64,000 nt of DNA from Anas platyrhynchos (GCF_047663525.1 NC_092601.1:14531501-14595500); one strand, 5' to 3'; numbered from the stretch's first letter, positions 47,301-62,300 are shown. The notes: a model not told the origin generated them from the sequence alone. A program made the numbers and translations.

Positions 47301-50300
47301 TGATGACAGGTCACTAGAGGAACAGATGGCACATTTAACTTTAAATAGCAATAAAGGTGTGTAGACAACTAACAGCACATGTACATACATTGAAATAGGG
47401 TAGAAACAAATTTCTTAGAAGCAGAAACAAGATTTCTCCTTTCAGCATAATAAACTCAAACTCATTTGTACCTACATCTGCAGGTGGGATCCTGCAGCCA
47501 CTGCTCAGGGAACAGCCCCTCCTACTGGCTCTCTGGAAATGTCTGCAGGGCACCACAGTGCCTTACAGGGGCATTAAGGCATTATGTGAGTTGGAATTGT
47601 CACCTGACTTCTTTGGGCTTAGCTTTCATCTATAAAAAGGGAGACTGCTCATCTTAAGACATTTAAGTGACCTGAGGATGAAGCAGTGCCACATTAACAG
47701 CTATTGTTACATCCTCTTGCTGTCTCCTGTCCAATTATCTCACGGCAGCCTGCCTGGCCAAGCCCTCCATTGGGCTAACCGTGGTAAGGAAGCTTACTGG
47801 AGTGGATCGGAGTGCTTCTGCAAGAAGGAAACAGATGCTTGAGCATTGCATGTGATGTACTTCTGGATAAACTGGACAAACTTGCTGATGAAAGCAGCCA
47901 GGTGCCGTGAGGATTTCCTGTAGTTCTGAGAAAGGGTAGGGAAGATGAGAGTTAACCACAAAACAGCAGTGATGCACTGCCCCATGCTGCACCTCTGGGC
48001 TTCAAGGATTAGATTCCTGATCTCTGGCCTCCCCTTTAAGCTCCCCCCAGTACTTGATACACATTTGAGCTCTAAGTTATGCAAAGGCTCTCCCTCTAGT
48101 GGCTGGCAGCCCACACACGGATACAGAGCAGGAACTTTTCCTACCAACAGCAGCCGGATGAAGGACAGCAGACAGTCCCATAGTGCCGCCTGGTGCTCGT
48201 TCTGGAAGACCTGTGGCTGAAGCAGCTCCAGGATCCCCAGGATGTGGATGAAGAAGGTCAAGTGGTTCTGTTGCCTGAACTCCTGGAAATTGAGGTGAAC
48301 ACGGCCATGCAGCAGAGCTGCAATCATTGGCAAGTGCCTGAAACACCAAACAGAACAACACCCAGCTCTAGCCTCTTCCTAGACACAGTTACAGGTTGCT
48401 ACACCTCAGTTCTTGTTAGCATCCCTCATCCCCTCCCAGGGTTCTGGGTTTAATCCCTGTTATCCATGGAATCAGCAAGCACCATTTCCAATTTCTGCTG
48501 CTTTTCTCTTAACTTTCACACATGAATGCAGATCCCATCACAACCATCATGATTACTCCAAACTCACTCCCCTTCTAGGGCAACGGTGGATGCTTTTCAG
48601 TGAACCCAGCCACACAGAGGGTGAAAGGGGAGAGTGGTACCTAAGAAGTAGGATAGGATGAGCCACAGCTAGCTTCCTGCAGGCCATGTTGGCATCCCAC
48701 ACGCGGCTTTCTGACGACTTGGAGTCACTGGTGTCTGCAAGGAGGTTAATGAATCTGTGAACCAGGGCATCGAGCTAGAAAGAAAAGTAGTGAGTAAACA
48801 GTTAAGTTGAAAGCAAAAGCAAGCCCCTGGCTCTTCAGCAGTGTTTCCCAAATACATTCCAACTACAGATGAGGTTAACAGAAATTATTTTCAGCTAGAA
48901 CCTGTGAGCAGATGCAGCGTTCCAGCTGGCACAGGATCTGAAGTCCACAGTTCCTATAGACATCAAAGCAGGATCAGACGCCTGCACACTTGTGCTTTAC
49001 AGAAGCCTTTGGCACACAGAAATTTATATAAGTAGAGCTTCAAGTTATTTTATAGTCAGACACTGCAAAATAAACTACACCTGAACTCCCTGCTCCTGAG
49101 AGTGCAGGCAGGGAAGGGGCAACTGAAGAGCAAGGTAAAGAAACCAAAATGACCCAGCCAGTATTTGACAGTCCTCTCCTTTTAGTCATGGTAGGATTCA
49201 ATCTGGGTGCACAGCTGGAGAGGGGCTTTCCCGTGTCTCTAAATTTACCTTGCAAGTGCTGCTGTCCCTGGCTCCTTCACTGCTCAGAAGCACCTCAGGC
49301 ATAGACACAAGTTGCTCAGGTAGTTGCAGGTACATCTGAAGCAGAAGGTCCTGGCAGCATTTTCCCACAGAGCTGAAGAAAAAAGGGAGATGTCACCCTC
49401 TGGTTACTGCTTTAGTTCCACCAGAAAACATCCCAGACCCATCAGATTCATAACAACCTTCTTGCATTGGCAAAAATCTTGTGTAAGAGTGCAGCTACCA
49501 CTAATCTGAATCAGTGTTTTTTCAGTCTGAATGAGTGTTTTTTCAGTCTGTTCTTTTAACTACTTTCAAGTCATGCACAGTCCACAGGGATCCAACATGC
49601 AATCTACACAGATCTACACCACTACGGTATTTCCAATGCTGGAAAAAAGTTACATCAAGCATTTTATCCTGTATTCCTGAACGCAAAAGTGCCCTGCAAT
49701 TTCACTTTTAAGGTCACCTTCCTGGTTCCAGTAGCACTTAAAATGGCATCTTATTTCCCCCCAAATCTCTGAGAGAGTATTGTGTGTAAGCACTTGTCAT
49801 ATGGGCTCTGGAACACTATTATTAACGAAGATATACTGGCAAGTTTCCTTATTACCTGTCTACCTGTGCCCAAATAACTACAATTAGAGCAGACAGTGCT
49901 CTCCATTTGCAACCCCACCTGCTTCCCCACTGCTGGATGCAGCTGGTCAAATACTCTGTTACTTTTTTGATGCTCTCAAGGTCCCCATGAGAACAACTGA
50001 GCAACAGAGGCAGTCGAGACTGGATGAGTGTGCAGGAGGCCTCTTCTGTGTTCTGGTATCTGGTTTCTGCTTCAGCCAGGATCAACTCCACCATGCTGAT
50101 CAACTCTGGTGCTTTTAGGTGGAGCACAAACTCCTCGCGGCGCTTCTGTTATGTGAGACAACACTCAAAATGAATCCCTAGACCCTTAGTCCCTTCTAGT
50201 TATGCCTTCCCCACATAAAAAGGAGCATCTCTTACAAGCAGACTTAAGAACTGCTCTGTATCCAGGAAGTCTGAAAGCACATATCCCAGCCCCCCAAAGA

Positions 50301-53300
50301 AAAACCTCTTTACCCCTCTACTATTTCTGAACTCATTTACTTCCAACCCAGCATGCGTGATGGGACAGAAGCCATAACTGAATCATCAAACCAAAAAAAT
50401 TCCTCTGTGGAAGAGAGATGCAGTCCCCTACTCTCGGTGCGGTGGGAATTACTCCACACCGGGTTTTATCTTGCTCACGGCTGTAGCCTTTTGACTAGAT
50501 CTTTAATGGATATTGTGGCAACTCTGCTGGAGCTGCAGAGGAGATGTCAAGTGGGCAAACTTATGTGTGTTCATATGAGCTTTTTGGACCCCAAATTGCC
50601 ACTGCAATATTTAGCAGAGCAGAGCAGCAAAGCAACCAGCTGAGGTACAGGCAGCAAACTTGGCATGCTGCACCCCTATCACTTCAGCCACCTCTTGGCC
50701 ATGGAAAGCCAGGCAATGTGAAAGCATCACCTCGCACCCCCTCTGAAGATGAATCTTGGAAGAACTGAGCCACTACCTGAGGAGTTCTTTGGTCCCTTCC
50801 CTGCCAGATCCGAGGGATATGAATACAGGCCCACAAGAAATCCAAGGATGCAGTTGGGTCAAACCTGCCAGAAGACAAAAGAAGACAGATTTGCAATTAG
50901 AGTCAAAGCAGCCCTCAGGCAGCACACAAACACATGGTATCGTCTCTAAACATCACAAATACTGTGAAGAAAAACATCTGCAAATGTAAAAATAGGATCC
51001 ATTAAGTCCCAAGAAGGGGTTTGGTTCTGTTCCCAGATTGTGACTAAATATTTCTTGAAGTAAGCACAGCACAGGGTATGCAGCTGAGCAAATGGCATTC
51101 GCTAAGAGTACGGTAGCTACAGAATCTTGCACCACAAAGCCAGAAGTCTGTCATAAACATAACCAACTGGTACAAGGAGACCAGTGACCATACTGCCCCA
51201 GAATCCAAAACATCCTATCTGTTATCCTGGATTGCAGAAATTAATGAAAGTGTTCGTGAGCAGGAGATCAATAATAAAATAGCAAGAAACAAATACTGCC
51301 AGCTTTAGACACACTGCTAGTTAAATCATGGCCTGACTTGCCACCAGTGTTAGTGTTTCCTGGTCTGTAAGTTTAACAAATTTAAACACGGTACTACACT
51401 ACTGCAGTAGAGCTTCATTATTTGAGAGCAACATATAGGAGCTGAGAGCTGGGGCTGCTCCAGAGATCAGAACTGGGGGCCTGACGCCAGGAAGGGGGAT
51501 AAAGAGTGGTAACAGAGTTTAGTACAAGCAAAAGATCCAGCAGAGCCTGCCCAGGTACAGAGACTCCCAACAGTTTGCTATCCAAGCAATCTTTCAAACC
51601 CCATGTTCATAAAGATTATCAACAAGGGCAATGCTAGATAGATTACCCAGCGATTAGCACTTCCTGTTTAAAACACAGCCAAATCTTTATGTGCTCCTTC
51701 CATCAAACAGCAGGTAATATTTATATCAAGGTACACAAATCAGCATGACTGAAATCAGCATCCCTCTCACAAAGCCTTTTTTTGGCTAGGTGACATCTCT
51801 TGGCAGACGCACCGTGGAATGCAGCAGCTCTTGTTCTCAGCTTCTGTTTGCTCTCTCAGACATAACGTTTTAAGTTGGGCGATTTGCTTGGCCCAAAAAA
51901 CAAGACTCACCTCTGCTCCCGGTTTCTGCACAGCAGAAGTCTGATGCATTGGTGCAGAGTGGTCCAGCTGGACTGGTGAGTGAGAAGAGCCAGGAGATAT
52001 GGACGGAAGGAAGGCACCTGGGATCCTGCCTGGAAGTACGAAACAAGGAAGATTGGTATAAAGAAATCATTACTGTGAGGTGGATGCAGGAGATAGCTTG
52101 TATTTTACAGAAGGATGACAATACAAGCAAGCACATAGCAGAGAAGACAACAGATGGATTTAGGATATGAACTGCAAAACTGTCTAAAAGCACACGGCAG
52201 TATCCATGAAATTCAGTTTTAGTCTTAGCTTTGGCATAGCACTTCTGGACAGGCTATTTATCTGACTGCAAAAATACCACTGAAAACATAGCTGGCTGAT
52301 CTATTATGGGACTAGGCTGTGTCTGTCATGCTCTGAAGTCCTGAAAAGAACAGGCCTGAAGAAATATAAAGATCAGATGAAACATGACTTGATCTGATGT
52401 ACTAGAATCCCCCTCTTAGTCAACCTGTATGGCTTTGGAACATAGCAATGTGGAAAAACAAAGAATTCCCTTGCCCTGTTTCCAGGTGCAGATCAACACC
52501 CCAGAAATGCCGTTTCAGCACAGAAGTCCCTCTGCCCACCAACTCTTACCTTGTTCCAGGAGAACAGTAGCTTCTGCTGGAGATCAGGGCAGCTGCTTAT
52601 CACCTCTGGGTCCAACATCTCCAGCCAGTCATTCAGAAGGCCAGAGGAGGGCCCCAGCCAAGCGGCTTCAGTGCTGAGGAGAAAACGCCTGTATCAGTGG
52701 TGATGCCATTGAAACCAGGCCTACCAGTGAGTTCCCAACATCACCCAGACTCACCTGCAACTGTCCAGCTCCTTCTTCACTGGTGTCTCTTCTTTGTCCT
52801 GGAGCAACAAGGAGCTCACCACTGCAACTGGTTTCATGGCAGGAAATCTGGCAGTGGTCTCAACAGTAGCTGAGAAGAGGACCGTCAGGAGCTCCTCCAA
52901 GTATGGCGAGTGAGTTTCAATCAGACCTTGAAGGGCTGTAAGAGGCAGAAATGTGTCAATAGCTACAAGATATGGTGAAAGCTATGGAACATCGTAAGGG
53001 TATCACAAAGGCAATGAATTTCCCAGAGCATGGCTCAGTAAGGAGGATGGAAGCCATTTGTATCTTGGAACAGTAGGCTTCTATTTCTCACGGGATTACT
53101 GGAAACCAGCAGTCTGCTGAAGAACTTAATCCCAGACACAGGCCACGGTTTATAAACCCACACACCAGTGCAGGGGAAGGAGGGGATACAAGACAGGACC
53201 AAGTTCAGATCAGTTTGCATTTTCTGATCCAGGAAGAAGGCAGCTTCCCACTGCCTACACACGAAGCACTCCCCTGAAGGGCTGAAGTCCAGCCTGCTGC

Positions 53301-56300
53301 AGCAGTGGGGAAGTAGAGAGGACAGACACACCTTTGCTGATGAGCTCCGGCTCCACGTTACACTTCTCTCCTGATTTCAGCGTTGCAATGATGGCACGTA
53401 CTGTGGAGCTGATCAAGTCAGGGTCACGACGGAAAGTCAGAGCTTCTGTGAGGTGCAAGAAGCCACCTCGAACTGCAAAGAAATTACAATGTTGGCATCA
53501 CAGGGACAAGCCACATCAGGCTTCTCTTCTACAGATGCACCAAGTGGTTGCAGGGCACAACTAATACACACACATCTACTATGTTCTACTATCATTTTAC
53601 TCCTGCTGTAACCCTTGACAGCTTTTCTGCATGTTGCAGAGACATATGGCTTAAGAAAATATAACCACAAACCCATTTTCATGCCTAAGCTCTCAGTCTC
53701 CTCTCTACAGATGGCAGATGACAGTAACCCTACAAGTCTTGATGTGACCTTGTTTCAGAAGCATTCTTGTGCGCTCATCTTCCAGGACAACAGCAAGCAT
53801 GGAATACCTGGCCTGAGCAATTGGAATTTCTCCCTGAGATCCACTCTGCTTGGTGAGATGCTATTAGGTGTCTACTACAAATCCCTGTAGCCAAATTACT
53901 TGTTTGCCTCCTCATGGAGCTTTATAGCACAGTACAAAAACAATTTCTCCCCCTGTTCACTACTAATCATACCTCTACAGCCCACCCACTTTCTGCTCTG
54001 GGTGCAGTTTCATTTCTTTCCCTTTCTTGTCCCACTTGGTCTACTCTGACTCCCACAACCTGCCCAATGCCAGTACCGTCACTGATCCTGTGCCTTGAGG
54101 AGTACTGCACAGCAAAGGCCTTCAACTGAGCACGGAGAGGCCCATCTTCCACCGCGGGGTTCTCCAACCACTGCAGCATCTGCATGAGGACTTTGAAGAA
54201 GAGTGAGGAGAAGGCAGTGTCTTGTGGCATACAGCGCTGGGGAGAGCAGCAAAAGAGACTTGCTTATACACACTTCAATCACAGAGCAAAGACAGCAGGA
54301 GAGGCAGACAGTGACACGTACTGCCAAGAATACACAGAGCACACCTACTCTGTTGGACCACAGCTCATAGGTATCAAGGCAGCAGCCTTTGATGTACAAA
54401 GCAGAAAACTCCATCACACCCAAAATACCTCTCCAAGCATAACTAAGGGCAACTTTGTGCCTTCCTCCACCATGATGAAAAGAATGAGATATTTCATTGG
54501 TTAACTCTCAGCCTGCTCCAAAGCTCCCTAAGGAATTACAGACCTCTACTCTCAAATTGTCTGCAAATGCCTTGGTTTGCGAGACATGTTCATGCTGCAA
54601 AACAGCACAAATTGGAACTTCCAAAACCAAGAGACCCAGAGCAGCCAACCCACAGTGCCACAGAGTTACCAGATTGGTTAATGTACACCTAACCCTGCAC
54701 ACAAGCTCTCAGCACTGCTAGACTAACGAGGCCAGCCTGTATCCATGTGTCCATGGGACAGCTTGAGTCCCTCTGTACCACGCTCCCCAGGCTGTACGTC
54801 CAGCACTACACAGGTAGAGGGTCTGCGCACAGCAGAGTGGATGCACTGCAGATTTTCCTTTCCTCCTCACCCCTCTTTGTTCAATATGCTGCTCACCTGA
54901 TACTGGTACAGCTGGCGCATCAGCGGGCAGGAGATGAAGTGGTTGCGATGCATTGCCATCACCAGCGCCCCGCTATGCGGTGAGTTTATCAGCGCAGCTA
55001 CTGCCTGGAGGAGTCGCGCGGTGATCCCGGTCACTGGCGTGTTCCCCTGGCGGATACGAGCCAGTTCCTGCCCCAGGGCCTGCTGCAACGCCAGGGCAAG
55101 TGGGCGCAGGTTTGAGTTCTGCCACCGTGGGTCTGGATTTAGTGGGAAGAGCTGGAAGGATACAAAGCAGAGCACATTTATGAGAAAACAAATGAAAGGA
55201 CTTGCTATACCATACACATCCCTGAGGCAGAGGATTGATTTACCTCGTACAATCATACTGACTGTGGACTAACCAGAACCTTCAAAGAGCTTTTTCAATT
55301 TTTTAGTGCCTGGTACAGGAAAAGGCACAGCATCTATGCAACACCAATATGACTGTCAACACTGACACTGCGGGGGATCACCACACTGCCCAAACACAGG
55401 CAACCAACTTGGCCAATTAACTCCCTGTAGGTTTGTCCTGAAGTCAATAGAGAGAGGGAGGCTCTGCTAGCAGACATGCCAGGGTACAAAAGCTGTTTAC
55501 ATATAGCTTTGCTGCCAAGGCCCTGTGAGCATTTCACAAATCCTCCATGCACTGCAGAGAAAAAAGGCACTATACACAGAACAAACAATGTGCAGAGATG
55601 ACAACAAGCTAGTAAGCACTGACAGCATTAGGCATGATCAAAAGCCACATTATGTTCAAATTACAAGAAAAAAATCTGTCCAGTATCAACTCCACCAGGC
55701 TGTAATGACGCAGCCTTATTTTATGCAGCTTTTTCTTACTTGCTGTCTGCAAACGCTGAAGAAAGAACAGGGCAAAAAGATGCAAGTATAAGGGATATGT
55801 TTTTTACAAAGGTGCTGCAGGGAAGCAGTTAAGAGACAATCAGCTTGAGGTTACACCAGTACCTGTAGAAAGATGCCTGCTAGGTCATCTTCTGGGCCCA
55901 GAACCCGAACCTGGCTTAAAGTCCGGATCCGGCTCTGGCCTTGACTGTTCTCAGGGCTAGATTTTGATCTTGCAGTCTCAGCACTGTCTGTAATAATAAC
56001 AAAATAAAGAAAAATGCTGTTATGCTGACAAACATTTGGAAGCCTAGCACTGGATCACCTTCAGCTTTAATGTCTCTGAGGAATTCATTCAGAATCCTTT
56101 TCCCTCAAGGCCAAGCAAGACCACCTTTTCCATACCTCTCAGAACAAATCACTACAGTAAACTCCAAGAATACCAGAATTTCTCCCCTTAACAGAAGTGA
56201 AAAACTCTAGGAAGAACTAGTGTCTAGTTGTAGCTTGCAAATGTATTGCAACACAACTGCTTCTGAAAACAGTTCTTCCTAGTCCAAATGTCTTTCCCCT

Positions 56301-59300
56301 GTTGCCGTTGAGAGGAAGAAGACTGATGTTCAGAAATTTAGGCAACGTTGGGCTGGTAAGATTACCTCGGCGGGCTGGTAAGGAGGCTGTGAGCAGCGAG
56401 TGGAAGGTCTGGCCTCCTGTCGCTCCTCTTTCATGCTGAACCTCCACAAGGTGAGCCATGTAGTCTGAAAAAAGACAAAATAGAAACAAGTTGTCTCACC
56501 CTCTTTAGTAAAGAAGTACAGAATTGGCTGCTGTCAGTGTAGCTACCACAGTGAAGAGAATTTGTTGTTACTATGAACTTTGTAAACATGTAGCAAGTCA
56601 GCCCTATTTCTTTTACAAATTAGCCTCCAGATTATCTCTAGACTCTTTACAATCCCATCCAGAAAAATCCTTCTCTACTTCAAGAAATACAGCCAAGAGT
56701 CATCTAGACAAGCACCAGGGAAAGACAACAGGCTGCAAAAGCAGAGTTTGCAGAAGTAGTTTGGATTTTTTCCAGGAAGTCACAGGATGTGACTGTAAGA
56801 AAAATTAAAATGAGTAATCTTATATGGAGCTCTTACTCTTGTCCATGATGTTCTGCTCCAGTGTCTGTGGGTCATGAGATACCGCCTGATCCAGGTACTG
56901 CAGAAGTTTGCTCATGCTGGAAACTGGGATTCCAAAGGACTGAACAAAGAGAAGTAGCTGCTGTGGCTCCAGGTCCTGCAGAGCTGAAATACACAAAGAT
57001 ACAAAGAGCTGAAAAACACCAAGTCCTGAGACCACCAAATTGCTTATACAGGGTCATTTTTATCACCTGGTATTTGTACTTTTGGCTGGACCAAGTGGCA
57101 CATTCATGACAGGGACGCAGAGAGCCTAAAGCCAGAAGTCTGACAGCTGCCTACTATGTTTTCACTGCTCTGCAAATCATTACCTTCTTATTGCATCTTT
57201 CAGTTAATTCACTCGCTGACTAATTTGATCTTCCGTTTAATTTGATCAAAACCTCAGGAACCCAATCATCCATATTAAAAAATAACTTCCACCCTATCTG
57301 TTAATGGCTCCAGGCAGGAATTATTGAATAATTCAATCACCGGCTATAGAGAGCTGTCATTTAATTAGTAAGAAAGGGACAAAGCTCTGAACACCAAGAA
57401 GACAGACAGCACTGACAAGCTGTGCAAGGATACAAGTAACTACAGATATAGCTCACATCCTTCAGCCACTGCTCTCCACATTGCAAGCATGCTATGTCCT
57501 ATGGAAGCAGTGCTTTGTCTTTGATCGTGTAGCTTAATTTAATCTGAACTGTTGTAATAAAGATGCCATCCAATTCACACTCCTGTATTTCCTTTAAATA
57601 CACAGAAAGCACAGTAGTCATACAGACTCTCCCATGCTTTAAAAGTAAGTGACACTGCTTATAAACGCCACTGAGATTCAGCACTTGGATCAGAGTGAGA
57701 GGACCTGCCTTCAACACTGCAGTAAGGAGCTCTGTCATAGGCACTAAACTCCTCCTTCAGCCTCAGCTTTCACTGAGTTCTGCTCTTAATGCAGTGGGGA
57801 TTAACCTGTGTGATAGTTCAGCAAGGCTGTAGTCATTCTCAAACCCATGGTACATGGGCTACAAATCATGGCTGAGGAGGGAATAAACATTGGGACAACC
57901 CCCAACAGAACCCAGAACCAACTCATATTCTGCGTATCTGTTTGACTCCCTAAAGGACACAGTGAAGAATCTATTGAACGCTCAGATTGCAACTGTCACA
58001 AAATCCAGAGACAATGCCTTTTAAATCCCAGCTCTCTGTTCAGCTGCAGGGTCTGCAGTGACTGATTGCCCCGCCAAAGGCATTCAAGTAGGACAGTTGG
58101 GCACACAGAAGGCTTGAGCAGGGAAGACTCTCCCTTTCCTACCGGAGGGTCTGAAAGGCCAAACATCCCACAGGCTCACCTGCATCCACAAGACGTGGAA
58201 CCTCGGAGCGGATCATACGCAGCTTTAGCCAGTCAGGAAGCAGCAAAGCCTCCTCTGAGGTGTCAACCAGAAAAGCAGTAGGAAGAGGCTTTTTCTCCGG
58301 GAACCATATATCCAATAACGTGTAAAAATCACCATCCCCTGCTTAAGAGCAGACAGAAAAATCTCTTATGTTCAGAAGCACTTCAAACATACTACACTTC
58401 TGTACAAATCAATGCACCAGAATACCTTCTTGCTCAAAGGCTAGAAACAACTTGGGAATAAATACTACCAAATGGAAGCATGATCTGTGAATCTGAGTGC
58501 CCAGTTCTCACCCTACAATAACCCTCTGCATCCTTTTTGTTCAGCAGGGGGGACACACCACCATTGTAATATTTCCTGCTGTCTGCACAAGGCAGCCTGC
58601 AAATGCTTCACTCCGTGCAGCACTATTCTGACATTCCTACAGCTACAAGCAAATTTTGCAAGGGAGAAGGCTGTAAGCAGAATTAACAACAGCCTAATTC
58701 ATTATGCAGATAGAGAAAGGCTCTCTGTCCAGTCCACAGACCCTTGAACACATCTGAGCATACTTCACTAACCTTGAGGTGGCCCTAGTGTCAGCAGGAT
58801 AACCATGGCATGAACCACGAGGATGTGCATAGTGGCTGTTTCACCACTAGTCCAGCGAAGGAACACTTGATCCTGGGACTCTGACTGGAAAAAAGCAAAG
58901 CAGAAGAAAACCAGATGAACAATGGTGGGGAAAGAACAAAAAGTGAGATCTGCGAGAAGCAGGTGAAAGGACAATATGAGAATGGACAGGTTTGGTCTGG
59001 TCAGACTTTGACCAAGCCCCAGTATCTCCAACAGTGGAAAAAGAAGATACAAAAGGAAAAGAAAATGCTTTCTATGTGTACATGCACACTTGGCTCTGAT
59101 ACTATGCCAAGTCCCAGTTATTTTCAGATCAAGGATCCTTGAACTAGACATGGTTTCTACATACTGAGTAACCCACAATGGGCATCTCTTGTGTTAAACT
59201 CATCCTTTCTTCTTCTACCTGCTTAAGAAAGGCAGAGAGGCACTCACCCAGCTGTACACTTCCTCGCCTTCCTTACTCTGGCGCATGCGTTTGATGTAGC

Positions 59301-62300
59301 GAGAGAAGATGGAGAGGAGAGCTACAAGCACCGCATCCGACTCAGCGCAGTACGAGAGCTTGGAGAAGAGGTGAGACATGATGGTAGAGCGCTCCACTAT
59401 GAGCCGGGCCACATCCTGAAAAGGAAAAATTTCCATGGGATCTTTACTAAGCAACGTACACGAGTCCTCCTGCCTTATTCTGCCACATCTTCCAGTTTCC
59501 ATCACCAGCCCAGATAACACTGGAGACCACCACGTGGAGTCAAGAGTGAAACTGTCAAATCAGGAAGAATTCAAGTGCTTTGCATGCATCTTGTGATACC
59601 TCACAGCATCACCAGTTGTAGTACAGCTGCATTCTGATGCATCCCATTACAAAAGGGAGCATTTAGCAGTATTTATGAAGTAAAAAACACATTCCCCTGA
59701 AGAAACGGTATTATTATTTAACAATCTCCATATACTTAAGCAGACCTCTGCAGGCAGAAAGAGCCTGTGAGCCTCTAGATCCATGCAACTGAATCTCAAA
59801 GACTGCTACAACGGATGTTGGTCAGTGAACTTAAAAGCAATGAAAAGCGCACCCAAGAGTGACGATGCATACAAGCCAAACATCCAAAATCACCAAAGCC
59901 TTAAAAAAAAGAATCAGAAATCCAATTTCAGTTACAGAAGAATGCATATCCCACCACTAAGGTTCCTGGCCTCCCACTGTCACCCAATGTATGTGACTGC
60001 AGGTTTAGCACCTGCTTACTTGAGAACCACTACCAGACGGTGGCATTGCCTTCAAGCCACTCTCCACTCTTGCATTCCCCATGCCAGCTGAGATGGGCTG
60101 CAGGACTGGAAGTTGTTACTCTCTGATTTTCTGTCTGAATGATATGAAACCAAAGACACAGGTTGCCTTCCAACACATACCCAGAAACATGACCATGACC
60201 ATCAAATTCACATGCTCCTGAAAACCTCATCTTGATGGTACAGCAAGTCACCTGTATACCACTGCCATTTGCAAGGAGTTCAACATGTCAGGTCTCCCTC
60301 ATAACCTCTCTGCCCCTGCACCCTGCCTTCTCACCAGAGCGAGGTCGTTGTGCTGTCCCTGCTCCTCCACTGGGGCGTGCTGGGAGAGGTACACCAGGTA
60401 GGCACTGATGGTCTGTGGATCTGTCTCCATGTGAATGGCCTAGAAGGACAATTCCTTTCATCAGGGATCAGGAGGTAATGAAACTAAGCACCAGCAAAAC
60501 ACATTCTTCTGCATGCACATAAACATGTCGACACCACAGCCACATGCAGTCTGCTCAGATTTGTTTTAGCATGAATAAAATAAAGAATAATTTGCCCCAC
60601 AGCTGGCCCCTTATCCCTTCCAGCAAAAGTTTACCTGTTGCAAGGCAAGAGCTGTTGTTGCTCTAACACTATCAAACAGTGGCAGCCTCGGGAGGTCTCT
60701 CAGCAGCCACTGATATCCCTGCAGCAGTTCAGAATCCCCAGAGTCTTCTTCCATGGGGTGATCTTTCTCCTCTCCATCACGCAGCCCCCCCTCTGACAGC
60801 ACCAAGGACAGGCCCTGCAGAAATCAAAGCCCATGCATATGAAGTCACAGTTGGATCACTCGTTTCATACTAGTAAACAGAACAGAAACAAGCTTCAAAT
60901 GTCATGGAGTGATGCAAATGCAGCACACACAGCCTACAACAGGTCTCACAACATGTTTGCTTGACAGCTACCATGCTTGAAAGTTTCAATCCTCTTTAAG
61001 CACAATCTTTTGAACTCTGCGATTCTGCCTGCCTTGACTATGCTCTAGAGCACCAGGCATTTACTGATTTACATTCCCCACTGGCAACAGCTGCTGCCAA
61101 TTACTCCTCATACTACATGATGTGCTGAGTCTACACCTGAACTTCACAGGAAACATAGCAGAATCCAGATCTATCTTAAGAAAAGTACTACTTGGCTGTT
61201 GAACAGAGAAGGCTTCTGAGCAGCAGGAAGCAGAAATGCATTTGATGGGCCTTGGAGACTGAGATGAGTTACTAAAGACAATTGACATGAAAATTGCACT
61301 GCACAGCAGTCATGAGAATCTAAGAATCTGCCCTTAGCTTCTGATAAACCTGAGTCAAGATATTGATTTTACTCACCTTCATGGCTAGGACCCGTGAGGC
61401 CACCTGGGAGGAACTGAGGCGTCGCAGGAAATAGTCAAGCACCTCGCAGGTTGTCTGTTCATCTGCTTTGGGACCCAACAGCAAGTCTTGCAATCGTCCA
61501 AGCAACTGCCTTTGTTTCTGTTGTCTCTGTGGAACAAGGAGTTGGCCTTTCCAGTGAAATCTAATCCAGGACGCACAGAAAGTAGGTAACAGAACTGATC
61601 TCCAAGAGACCACTCACCTGGCGTTTCTTGGCACGCTGCTCTTTACTCTCACCCTCCTCCTCTTCTTCACCTGAGGTCGACTCGTCAGCAGCATCATGAA
61701 GCAGGAATTCACAAAGGCACTGCACGGGCAGGACATCCAAGGAGCCCTCACTGGACTGAACCAGATCTGCCAGCCATGGCATTGACTGTGACGAGGCCTA
61801 AGAAACAGAAGAAGCCCTGCTTGCTCTGCTCAAGTTTTAGAGATGAGGGATCAGATCCTAACTTAGCCAACCCATCAGGAGAGCCTACCTGTCTCTGAAT
61901 GATGTTGAGAAGAAAGTCAGGATGACGGCTGCGACACAGGAGGTGGCCCAAGCGAAGCGACTGGTTCAGGCTTTTCACCTGCTCCAGGACATGTGGCGGA
62001 GGTCTGCGTGGGGGCCCCCTGTCAACAAGAAGTGAACAGAGAAGAAGTGAGAACAGAGAGAAGTGAACAGACAAGTTTCACAAGAAGTTATTCACAGACA
62101 AGGCACGCTTTCACTCTGGTACTAATGAGGACTGAGGACCGATCAGGTCAGCAGTGTGTGATGGCCACATTCAGGTTACAACAGAAGGACGAGGACTAAA
62201 TGCAACACGTATCACACAGGCGACCAACTTTTGGGGCTCTTCTTGCCTACCCCAACCACCCTATCAACAGTAGATTTTCTTAACTAGCATTAACTGGGTT

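Larger units (their letters stand above)
44310..50864 (-). other. INTS1: INTS1 C-terminal helical-repeat region, exons 22-33 of those visible
   Basis: About the last 500 residues, rich in Leu and amphipathic helices. Landmark segments are FLWACIHIPRIWQGRDQRTP, HLPMIAALLHGRVHLNFQEF, SRHLAAFISKFVQFIQKYIT, EMAPYMKRLSRGQTVED, DIDEMSRRRPEILSFFS and ADFLPTFMYCLGSRDFEVVQ, ending HMEATI then TGA at 44312-44310. The C-terminal part of INTS1 is among the best conserved of the protein and contributes to the Integrator core scaffold (family knowledge). No premature stop, frameshift or missing exon was found. Confidence 0.95.

Noticed and set aside
49340-49355. Alternative acceptor inside the INTS1 exon 49372-49249 (GCTGCCAG before GACC)
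   Set aside because: The upstream acceptor at 49373 has the better pyrimidine tract and the correct phase, and keeps the family residues SVGKCCQ.
52025-52029. Acceptor GGCAG at 52026 for the INTS1 exon starting near 52029
   Set aside because: It breaks the reading phase; the acceptor four bases earlier restores the INTS1 frame, so the exon was set to begin at 52029.
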